This document shows, in pieces, positions 43,401 to 50,993 of a stretch of DNA of 64,000 nt. The notes under the pieces are model-generated. The model saw nothing but the letters and a program-made list of their open reading frames with translations. It was not told where the DNA came from and ran no database searches. The DNA is from Sulfitobacter sp. W027. GTDB taxonomy: Bacteria; Pseudomonadota; Alphaproteobacteria; Rhodobacterales; Rhodobacteraceae. Each line of letters begins with the position of its first letter. Position 1 is the stretch's first letter. Where the stretch lies: NCBI RefSeq assembly GCF_025143985.1, contig NZ_CP083564.1:2047501-2111500 (forward strand), given 5' to 3'. The translations under genes were made by a program, and so were the position numbers.

Positions 43401-44661
43401 TTCCAGAAACCCCGAAGAAATTGAACGCGAAATCGAACGCGAGCGCGCTGGTCTGGCCAACACGCTGGACGATCTGCAAGACCGCTTTTCGGTCGAAGGT
43501 ATTGCGCGACAGTTCTCGGATCAATTCCGCGAGCATGGCGGCGAATGGAGCCGCTCGATCTCGGACGCGGCCAAACGCAACCCAGTGGCTCTGGCATTAA
43601 CCGGCGCTGGCCTTGCGTGGATGATGTTCGGCAGCGGCAACACCCGTGACCGCCGGGGCTATGAGGGGCTGGACCGCGACCGCGCGCATCCCGTGCCTGT
43701 TCCGGTGACGAACACCGAAAATCGCCCCGCTGTGCGTGACAACCGCCGTTCCTCCGCCCCTGCAAGTGCCTATGCCTCGAGCTATGGTGCAGAGCGCGGT
43801 GCCGGTGACAATGTCCCTGCATGGGCCCGCGACGTGCATCATGACGACGATGACAGCCGTGGTATGGGTGATCGTGCCCGCTCCGCTGCTGGCAGCGTTA
43901 AAGGGGCCGCTGGCTCTGCTGCAAGTGGTGTGGCCGGTGCCGCAGGTTCTGCCGCTGGCAGCGTCAAAGGTGCGGCAAGCTCTGCCGCGGGTCGTGTCCG
44001 CTCTGCCGGGTCATCCGTGGCCAGTGGCGCACGTTATGCCCGCGACCGCGCATCCTATGGTGCAAGCTCTGCCGTGGATAGCATCCGCAACACCGCAAGC
44101 GGTGCAGCCCACAGCGTGCGCGACAGTGCCAATGCCGCGAATGAGCGTGCCCACGCCCTCCGGGACCGCCTGTCGGAAGGCACCGAGCATATGAGCGCTG
44201 AAGCTCGCGAGCGGATCGTCATGGCCCGTGCCCGCGCAGTAGATGCTTGGAACGCCGGTGGCCGCTATGCCCGTCAGGGCCGCGAGCGCGCCTCTGACAT
44301 GTTCGAAGAGCATCCGCTGGTCGCCGGTGCATTGGCTCTGGCCGTAGGGGCTGCCATCGGTGCCGCCCTGCCCCGTAGCCGCACTGAAGACGCCTATATG
44401 GGCGAACATAGCGATGCGCTTTTCAGCGAAGCTGAGCGTATCTATTCGGAAGAGCGTGAAAAGCTGGGCAAAGTTGCCAAGGCAGCAACGGATGAGGCTG
44501 GCAAAGTCTTGAAAGAGACGAAAGCCAATGCCGACGCCGCAGCCGACGAAGAAACCGCAGCCGATGCCGCAGTAAAGAAGGCCAAGGAAAGCGGCCAGCG
44601 CGTGGCCGACGCGGCCAAGAACGAAGCCAACAAGCAAAAGCTTGGCGACGTGAAAAGCTAA
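43390..44661 (+). CDS. DUF3618 protein with long Ala/Ser/Gly repeat
   Basis: It encodes 423 residues. The N-terminal DUF3618 motif (IEREIERERAGLANTLDDL) is followed by a membrane helix (PVALALTGAGLAWMMFG), a low-complexity region of about 120 residues repeating GSxxGxVKGAAGSAASG-like units, a second helix (LVAGALALAVGAAIGAA) and a helical Ala/Lys/Glu tail. AAGGAGG precedes the ATG, and the gene overlaps the holin-like gene by 11 nt. Probably an envelope stress or structural protein. Confidence 0.78.
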   Translation: MTNDSRNPEEIEREIERERAGLANTLDDLQDRFSVEGIARQFSDQFREHGGEWSRSISDAAKRNPVALALTGAGLAWMMFGSGNTRDRRGYEGLDRDRAHPVPVPVTNTENRPAVRDNRRSSAPASAYASSYGAERGAGDNVPAWARDVHHDDDDSRGMGDRARSAAGSVKGAAGSAASGVAGAAGSAAGSVKGAASSAAGRVRSAGSSVASGARYARDRASYGASSAVDSIRNTASGAAHSVRDSANAANERAHALRDRLSEGTEHMSAEARERIVMARARAVDAWNAGGRYARQGRERASDMFEEHPLVAGALALAVGAAIGAALPRSRTEDAYMGEHSDALFSEAERIYSEEREKLGKVAKAATDEAGKVLKETKANADAAADEETAADAAVKKAKESGQRVADAAKNEANKQKLGDVKS

Positions 44662-44672
44662 GCGACACTACT

Positions 44673-44704
44673 GCCCGCTCCCAAACTTTGGGGGCGGGCG
44701 TTTT
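44673..44704 (+). terminator. Intrinsic terminator after the DUF3618 gene
   Basis: GCCCGCTCCC pairs with GGGGGCGGGC (one G-T pair) around AAACTTT, followed directly by GTTTT. It closes the 42320-44661 operon. Confidence 0.85.
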
Positions 44705-44736
44705 CCTGATACATATTAAAAGACAGAGGTTTACCT

Positions 44737-45684
44737 ATGGCGCGCGGACGTGGAGCGGAAACGCCGATGGAGATACCGGCCCCCGGATGGAAAGACATCC
44801 TGCTGCGGGTCAAGGACGAAATCGCGACGGACCACGTGTCATTGGTTGCAGCTGGCGTGGCATTTTATGCGCTGCTGGCGATTTTCCCCGCCGTGACTGC
44901 CCTTATGGCGCTGGCCGGGCTGGTGATGGAACCTGCCGAGGTGACTGCGCAACTTGAGGCGCTGACCAACCTTATCCCCGAAGAAGCCGCCAATATTATT
45001 CTCGATCAAGCCGTCGCTGTAACTGGCTCTGAAGAAACCGGCCTTGGCTGGGCATTCCTGATCGGCTTGGGCCTTGCCCTTTATTCCGCGTCCAAAGGTG
45101 TTGGCAGCCTGATGGAAGGTCTGAACGTCGCCTATGATGAAGATGAGACCCGCGGGTTTGTGACCAAGTTGATCTGGACCCTTGGCCTCACCCTGATGTT
45201 AATCGGCGTGCTGCTTCTGGGCCTAGCGGCCACCGTGGCCGTACCTGCGATCGTCGCATTTCTCGCCCTGCCTGACTGGTTTGAGACATTTTTGACCTAC
45301 GGCAGCTGGGTGTTATTGGCCGCATTGACCGTTGTCGCCTTGGCCGTGCTCTACCGCTATGGCCCCGCACGCGACAATGCCGAATGGAAGTGGCTTACCC
45401 CCGGTTCTGTCATCGCCTGCATCCTGTGGATCGTCGCCTCGGTCGGTTTTTCGATCTACGTCAGCAATTTCGGCAGCTATAACGAAAGCTTTGGCAGCAT
45501 GGCCGGGGCGATCATCCTGCTAATGTGGCTCTGGATTTCGGCATTCATCGTGCTCTTGGGCGCAGAGTTCAATTCCGAGATGGAAGCCCAGACTCGCAAG
45601 GACAGCACCACCGGACCGGATGAACCGATGGGCCAGCGCGATGCGGTCAAGGCAGACCGGCTGGGTCGCGCCAAGGGTAAGTAG
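44737..45684 (+). CDS. YihY/BrkB-family inner-membrane protein
   Basis: It encodes 315 residues with six membrane helices. The family hallmark VAAGVAFYALLAIFPAVTAL follows a cytosolic start, with later YNESFGSMAGAIILLMWLW and LLGAEFNSEMEAQT. The old label ribonuclease BN is wrong for this family; its function is unknown. It is 11 bp upstream of ku. Confidence 0.88.
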   Translation: MARGRGAETPMEIPAPGWKDILLRVKDEIATDHVSLVAAGVAFYALLAIFPAVTALMALAGLVMEPAEVTAQLEALTNLIPEEAANIILDQAVAVTGSEETGLGWAFLIGLGLALYSASKGVGSLMEGLNVAYDEDETRGFVTKLIWTLGLTLMLIGVLLLGLAATVAVPAIVAFLALPDWFETFLTYGSWVLLAALTVVALAVLYRYGPARDNAEWKWLTPGSVIACILWIVASVGFSIYVSNFGSYNESFGSMAGAIILLMWLWISAFIVLLGAEFNSEMEAQTRKDSTTGPDEPMGQRDAVKADRLGRAKGK

Positions 45685-45695
45685 GAGAAGAGATC

Positions 45696-46535
45696 ATGGC
45701 ACCCCGCGCACTTTGGAAAGGTCAGCTTCGCCTCTCGCTGGTGTCGATCCCGGTCGAAATATTTTCGGCCACCAAGACCAGTTCCAAAGTGTCCTTTCGG
45801 CAAATTCACAAACCCTCCGGCAAACGCGTACGCTATGAGAAGTCCGTACCCGGCATTGGCCCGATCAAGGCCGAGGATATCGTCAAGGGCTATGAAGTCA
45901 GCAGTGATGAATATATCCTGCTTGACCCTGACGAAGTGGACCAGATCAAACTTGAAACGAAAAAGACCTTTGAACTGGTGCAATTCGTCGACGCCTGCGA
46001 AATCTCGCCGCTCTATTTCGACAAACCCTATTACATCACAGCCTCTGACGATCTGGCACAAGACGCCTACCGCGTGGTGCGCGATGCGCTGCGGCAGGCG
46101 AGCAAGGTGGGGCTGGGTCAGGTGACCATGCGTGGCAAGGAATACCTTGCCTGCGTCAAACCCTGCGGCGACGGGCTGTTGATGGAGACGCTGCACTACG
46201 CCGATGAACTGCGTGAGGCGGACGAGATTTTCACCGATATCGAAGATGATGAGACCGACAAGGAGTTGCTTGAGGTCGCCACCTCCCTCATCGACAAGAA
46301 GACCGCGCCCTTCGATGCCTCCGCCTATACCGACAAATATGCCGAGGCGATGCAAAAGCTGTTGGATGCGAAGGTGAAGAACAAAAAGACCCCGCGCGTG
46401 CAGACCGGCGATGATGGCCCTGCTGAGGGCGAGAACGTCATCGACCTGATGAGCGCGCTGAAAGAGAGCCTGAAAGAAGCGGGCGGCGCGAAATCCAGCG
46501 CCAAGAAAAAGGCACCGCGTAAAAAGGCTTCGTAA
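45696..46535 (+). CDS. ku: Non-homologous end-joining protein Ku
   Basis: This 279-residue bacterial Ku forms a ring on broken DNA ends and recruits LigD. It opens APRALWKGQLRLSLVSIPVEIFSATK and has YEVSSDEYILLDPDE, DLAQDAYRVVRDAL and MRGKEYLACVKPCGDGLLMETLHYADELR. The Lys/Arg-rich C-terminal tail (KSSAKKKAPRKKAS) probably contacts DNA. The stop overlaps the ligD start (TAATG). Confidence 0.96.
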   Translation: MAPRALWKGQLRLSLVSIPVEIFSATKTSSKVSFRQIHKPSGKRVRYEKSVPGIGPIKAEDIVKGYEVSSDEYILLDPDEVDQIKLETKKTFELVQFVDACEISPLYFDKPYYITASDDLAQDAYRVVRDALRQASKVGLGQVTMRGKEYLACVKPCGDGLLMETLHYADELREADEIFTDIEDDETDKELLEVATSLIDKKTAPFDASAYTDKYAEAMQKLLDAKVKNKKTPRVQTGDDGPAEGENVIDLMSALKESLKEAGGAKSSAKKKAPRKKAS

Positions 46536-48994
46536 TGGCAAAATCCCCCGACAGGCTCGCCAGCTACAATGCCAAACGCGATTTCGAGGCGACCGCAGAA
46601 CCGCGCGGCCAAATCGGCAGTGGTGCGGGGCAGAGTTTCGTCGTTCAGAAACACGATGCCACCCGCCTGCACTATGACTTTCGCCTTGAATGGGAAGGGG
46701 TGCTGCTGAGTTGGGCAGTCACCAAAGGCCCCTCGCCCGACCCCTCGGAAAAGCGCCTCGCCGTGCGGACAGAGGATCATCCGCTCGACTATGGCGGGTT
46801 TGAGGGGACGATCCCCAAGGGCCAGTATGGCGGCGGCACGGTGATGCTTTGGGACCGTGGCACGTGGATGCCGCAGGGCGATGTCGCCAAGGGGCTGAAA
46901 GACGGTAAGCTCAAATTCACGCTTCAAGGCCGACAGATGCAGGGCGGTTGGACGCTGGTGCGGATGCGGGGCCAGGAAAAGCGCGAGAACTGGCTGCTGA
47001 TCAAGGAACGCGACGACTATGCCCGCGATGTGCCGGACGGGCTGACCAAGGGCACCGCCCGGTCCATCACCACAGGCCGCACCATGGCCGAGATCGCCAA
47101 GGACGCCCCCGCGAAAAAAGTCGCTGATCCAAGCCCTAAACGCAAAGGCAAACGCCCGGCCTTCGTCAAACCACAACTCGCCACTCTCGTCAGCGATGCG
47201 CCAGAGGGCGAGAACTGGATGCATGAAACCAAGTTCGACGGCTACCGCTGTCTTGTATCCCTCGGCAAGGGCGGTGCGCGACTCTACACCCGCTCAGGCA
47301 AGGATTGGACCGAGAAGTTCAACGGGCTGGCTCATGCCTTTGACGCTCTGCCCTGCGACCGTGCCCTGCTGGATGGAGAGGTCATGGCGGCCAGGATCAA
47401 AGGCTCGGCATTCTCATCGTTGCAGCGGGCGCTGAAAGAGGGGCATCCGCTGGTTTTCTACGCCTTCGATCTGTTGTCGCTCGATGGCGAGGATTTCCGC
47501 GGCACCGCACAAGAAGACCGCCGCGCACGGCTGGCCAAACTGCTTTCTGGTCTCACCGCAGGCGGACCGCTGCGGCTGAGCGAGCATGTGGTCGGCCACG
47601 GCCCCGAAGTGTTCAAACGCGCCTGTGAAGCCGGAGCGGAAGGGATCATCAGCAAGCGCATCGACGCGCCCTACTCCGGCAGACGCAGCAAGAACTGGCT
47701 CAAGATCAAATGCACCCGGCGGCAGGAATTCGTCATCATCGGCTATTCCCCTTCTGACAAGAAAGGCCGCGCCTTTGCTTCACTGCTGCTCGGCAGCCAT
47801 CAGGGGGGCAAGTTGCGCTACAAGGGGCGCGTCGGCACGGGGTTCTCCGAAGAGATGATGAATGACCTTGTCCGCGCCATGACCGCCCGCAAGACCCCGC
47901 CCGCGCGGGACGTTCCGCCTGAAGTCGCCGGCGATGCGAAATGGGTCCGCGCTGATCTGGTGGCAGAGGTGGATTTCACCGAGTTCACCGCCGACGGCGT
48001 GATCCGGCACGGCAGTTTTCTGGGCCTGCGCCACGATAAGGACGCGACCCAAGTGACCGTGGAAGAACCGCAAGAGGAGCCGCAGATGGCCGATGACAGC
48101 AAGGTTGGCGGCGTTCAGATCAGCAATGCCAACCGCAAAGTTTTCCCGGATGCGGGCTGCACCAAGGGCGATGTGGCACGACATTACGAGCGTGTCGGTC
48201 CGCGCATGATTGACCTCATGGGCCACCGTCCGCTGTCGCTGTTCCGCTGCCCTTCGGGGATCGACGGACAGTGTTTCTTTCAAAAGCACGACAGCGGCGG
48301 GATGCCCGATGCGCTGTCGCGGGTTTCAATCGAAGAAAGTGACGGCGACGCAGCGGATTACCTCTATGCCACGCGGCCCGACAGCCTGATTGCAGCGGCG
48401 CAGATGGGCAGCATTGAGTATCACATCTGGGGCGCGCGGGTGGATCGGTTGGACCGCCCTGACCGCCTGGTCTTTGACCTCGACCCCGATGAGGGGCTGG
48501 ACTGGCCCGATGTGCGCGCTGCGGCTTTCGAGGTACGCAATGCGCTGACGGCTCTGGGCCTGCAATCGGGGGCCATCGTCACTGGCGGCAAGGGCGTGCA
48601 TGTCTGGCTGGCCTTGCGCCGAACACGCGGCTGGGAGACGGTCAAGCTTTTCTCAAAAACCTTCGCCCATGTCATGGCCGCCCAAAACCCCGACCGCTAT
48701 GTCGCGACCATGTCCAAGGCCAAGCGCAAGGGCCGCATCTTTATCGACTGGTTGCGCAACGAACGCGGCGCCACGGCCATCGCGCCTTATTCCCTGCGCG
48801 CCCGCCCCGGTGCGCCGGTGGCCGTGCCAGTGACTTGGGAGGAATTAGAGAAACTCGACAGCGCCAATGGTTTCCGCATGGGCGATATGGCTGCGCAACT
48901 GGATCAGCCCTGCCCGGCGATGGCGGTGCAAAACGATCTGCAAGCGCTGACCGATGGGGTGATCGAGAAATTGCAAACATGGTCTGAGGGCTAA
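46535..48994 (+). CDS. ligD: DNA ligase D (multi-domain end-joining enzyme)
   Basis: An 819-residue protein with three domains in order. The 3'-phosphoesterase (about 1-185) has VVQKHDATRLHYDFRLEW and DHPLDYGGFEGTIPKGQYG. The ATP-dependent ligase (about 205-520) has the adenylated lysine Lys233 in ETKFDGYR. The C-terminal polymerase/primase (about 530-810) has VFDLDPDEGLDW with catalytic Asps and GGKGVHVW. This is the PE-ligase-POL order. With Ku it performs error-prone double-strand-break repair in non-growing cells. Confidence 0.96.
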   Translation: MAKSPDRLASYNAKRDFEATAEPRGQIGSGAGQSFVVQKHDATRLHYDFRLEWEGVLLSWAVTKGPSPDPSEKRLAVRTEDHPLDYGGFEGTIPKGQYGGGTVMLWDRGTWMPQGDVAKGLKDGKLKFTLQGRQMQGGWTLVRMRGQEKRENWLLIKERDDYARDVPDGLTKGTARSITTGRTMAEIAKDAPAKKVADPSPKRKGKRPAFVKPQLATLVSDAPEGENWMHETKFDGYRCLVSLGKGGARLYTRSGKDWTEKFNGLAHAFDALPCDRALLDGEVMAARIKGSAFSSLQRALKEGHPLVFYAFDLLSLDGEDFRGTAQEDRRARLAKLLSGLTAGGPLRLSEHVVGHGPEVFKRACEAGAEGIISKRIDAPYSGRRSKNWLKIKCTRRQEFVIIGYSPSDKKGRAFASLLLGSHQGGKLRYKGRVGTGFSEEMMNDLVRAMTARKTPPARDVPPEVAGDAKWVRADLVAEVDFTEFTADGVIRHGSFLGLRHDKDATQVTVEEPQEEPQMADDSKVGGVQISNANRKVFPDAGCTKGDVARHYERVGPRMIDLMGHRPLSLFRCPSGIDGQCFFQKHDSGGMPDALSRVSIEESDGDAADYLYATRPDSLIAAAQMGSIEYHIWGARVDRLDRPDRLVFDLDPDEGLDWPDVRAAAFEVRNALTALGLQSGAIVTGGKGVHVWLALRRTRGWETVKLFSKTFAHVMAAQNPDRYVATMSKAKRKGRIFIDWLRNERGATAIAPYSLRARPGAPVAVPVTWEELEKLDSANGFRMGDMAAQLDQPCPAMAVQNDLQALTDGVIEKLQTWSEG

Positions 48995-48997
48995 GGG

Positions 48998-50023
48998 CTA
49001 CTCAGTCGGAAGCCCCGCGAAGTAGTCCGCCAAGGCTGCGATATCCGCGTCACTTAAATCCTGCGCGGCCTTGCGCATCAGATGCGCCCTCTCCCCCCCA
49101 CCGCGATGACCGTCACGCCATAGTCTGAGTTGCCCCGCCAGATAGTTGCGGCTTTGCCCGGTCAGCAGCGGCGCGATGGGCGCATCGGCCTGCCGTCCCG
49201 GCCCGTGACAAACGGTGCAGGCGGGCACGTCACCAGTGCCACGTTGCGCCAGCAGCGCGCCGGGGGTTGTGGCCTCGGGCGCAGGTTCAGACTGCCGCCG
49301 CGGACCTTTGGAAGAACCGAACTGCTGCGCCAGCGTGGCGATCTCGCTGTCGCTCAGCGCCATCGCCGCCTCTCGCATGATCCCGCTGGGCCGCTGACCG
49401 CTACGGTACTGCCGCAACGCCTCGGCGATCTGGCCGGGGGTCAGCAGGTCAAGCCGGGGGATATAGCTGTTGCCGCTCTTACCACTTTCGCCATGACACT
49501 CTGCGCAACTTGCGCGGCCACGCCCTTCGCCTGCCAGCGCCACCTGCCCCGCCGCGTCAGGCAGCGCGTTCAGGTAGGCCACGACCGACCAAACTTCGTC
49601 GTCGCGATCCTTGGCAGGCCAATGCGGCATGCCAGTCATTTTCACGCCTTCGTCGATGATCCAAAACATCTCACCCGGCGTCCAATCGGTGATGGTGCTG
49701 ATATGCGGCGGCGTCGGTTCCATCGCCTGAGCCGTGGCGCTTTGCGGCTGGCCGGGCAGCGCGTGGCAGAAGGCGCAGCCGGACTTGAAATGCAGCGCCC
49801 CAAACGTCACGCGATCCGGCACACCAAGGTCATCTGGCACCTCCTTTGGCCCCGGCGCGCGCAGTTTGACCGACTGCTTGAAGGTCGTGTGCATCAGCCA
49901 GGTCACGCCCCACATATGCCCCTCACGGGCCGAGACGTTGTAGAGCCCGATTGTCACGATCAAGACCGCCACCAAGGCTCCGCCAGCCGCCACTGCGGCG
50001 AGGGTTTGGATTACCCGCTTCAT
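48998..50023 (-). CDS. Tri-haem cytochrome c
   Basis: A 341-residue membrane-anchored cytochrome with one N-terminal helix (about 7-28) and three c-haem sites: CAFCH, CAECH and CTVCH. The last two haem domains look like a duplication, each ending in an ALSDSEIATLAQQF/DLSDADIAALADYF-type helix. It converges with ligD (3-bp gap) and overlaps ctaG (ATGA). It probably brings electrons to the oxidase encoded upstream in the same operon. Confidence 0.9.
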   Translation of the reverse strand: MKRVIQTLAAVAAGGALVAVLIVTIGLYNVSAREGHMWGVTWLMHTTFKQSVKLRAPGPKEVPDDLGVPDRVTFGALHFKSGCAFCHALPGQPQSATAQAMEPTPPHISTITDWTPGEMFWIIDEGVKMTGMPHWPAKDRDDEVWSVVAYLNALPDAAGQVALAGEGRGRASCAECHGESGKSGNSYIPRLDLLTPGQIAEALRQYRSGQRPSGIMREAAMALSDSEIATLAQQFGSSKGPRRQSEPAPEATTPGALLAQRGTGDVPACTVCHGPGRQADAPIAPLLTGQSRNYLAGQLRLWRDGHRGGGERAHLMRKAAQDLSDADIAALADYFAGLPTE

Positions 50024-50595
50024 GCCGTTTCCCTTTTGTCTTCCAGCGTCTTAGCGACCAGCGCCAATCCTGCGACCAGATAAATCGGCGTGCCAATCCC
50101 CAACATCAAAAGCCCCCCCAATTGCTGCGCGTCAAGGTCCGGGGCACGGCCACAAATCGCAGCATAGAGGTCGCGCGGGGCGAGAATAATCAACCCGCCC
50201 AGCAGCGTCATATGCATGGAGGTCAGCAGCAGCCCGCCAGCTCCGGCCAGTGGCTCGCCGCGCAGGCATCCGGCCCAGACCAGCAGCCCGGCCAAGGCGA
50301 AACTTAGCTGTTCAAGCACCAGCCCCGGCCATCCGCCATCGGCCCAGCCGTGCAGCGCAGGCAGGTGCCAGCCCCAGACCACGATAAACTCGACCACCGC
50401 GCCCAGCAGCGGCGACAGGGCGAAAACCCCTGTGACGTTCGGAAAGCCCAACACCAGCAGCGGCGCCACCACAGCCACCAGCCCCATATGCCGCAGCATG
50501 TGATGCGGGAAATCCGCGCCGAGCCATTGCCCCAGCGGCAAAATCCAGAGCACCGCCAGCAGCGCCAGCCCGCCATATCCCAGCCCCACCCTCAT
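50020..50595 (-). CDS. ctaG: Cytochrome c oxidase assembly protein, CtaG (caa3) type
   Basis: A 191-residue membrane protein with five or six helices. It has FPHHMLRHMGLVAVVAPLLVLG, VVWGWHLPALHG and LLLTSMHMTLLGGLIIL, the His-rich segments of the caa3-type CtaG family, unrelated in sequence to Cox11-type CtaG. It is thought to help insert copper into subunit I. ATGA overlaps at both ends. Confidence 0.85.
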   Translation of the reverse strand: MRVGLGYGGLALLAVLWILPLGQWLGADFPHHMLRHMGLVAVVAPLLVLGFPNVTGVFALSPLLGAVVEFIVVWGWHLPALHGWADGGWPGLVLEQLSFALAGLLVWAGCLRGEPLAGAGGLLLTSMHMTLLGGLIILAPRDLYAAICGRAPDLDAQQLGGLLMLGIGTPIYLVAGLALVAKTLEDKRETA

Positions 50596-50993
50596 CCACA
50601 GCCGCCGATCAGCAGCACCGGCAGGGAGACATAGACCACCCCGATAAAAGAAATCACCGCCAGCAAAAACGCCGCATGGCCGAGGAACTGGTGCCGGTCT
50701 TCGCTCGTGCCCGCGTCATTCTCCCACGCCCGGTCGCGCCGCAAATCCCATTGCCGCCATGCCCCCCACGCCAGCCAGAGGATCAGCGTCAATGCAAAAA
50801 CCGTGCCGATGCCGATGCCCAGCCGGAGCAGCGCCACCGCCCCGACCCCGCCCTTGGCACAGACCAGCGCGGTCGCCCCGTAAGAAGTCACGAAATGCAC
50901 CGCCCAGATCAGCGGGCTGAAGGTGATCCGCCACAGGCTCAGCGCCTCGGCGCGGAACTCATGGGCGTCTTCCTCGTCGCGGATGTCGCTCAT
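50592..50993 (-). CDS. Membrane protein of the caa3 oxidase operon
   Basis: It encodes 133 residues: a charged N-terminus (SDIRDEEDAHEFRAEALSLW) followed by three helices (PLIWAVHFVTSYGATALV, GIGIGTVFALTLILWLAW, FLLAVISFIGVVYVSLPVLL). No family I can name. ATG at 50993 overlaps the subunit I/III stop (ATGA); the long upstream extension of this frame is spurious. It may serve as a small accessory subunit (subunit IV-like) or assembly factor. Confidence 0.7.
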   Translation of the reverse strand: MSDIRDEEDAHEFRAEALSLWRITFSPLIWAVHFVTSYGATALVCAKGGVGAVALLRLGIGIGTVFALTLILWLAWGAWRQWDLRRDRAWENDAGTSEDRHQFLGHAAFLLAVISFIGVVYVSLPVLLIGGCG

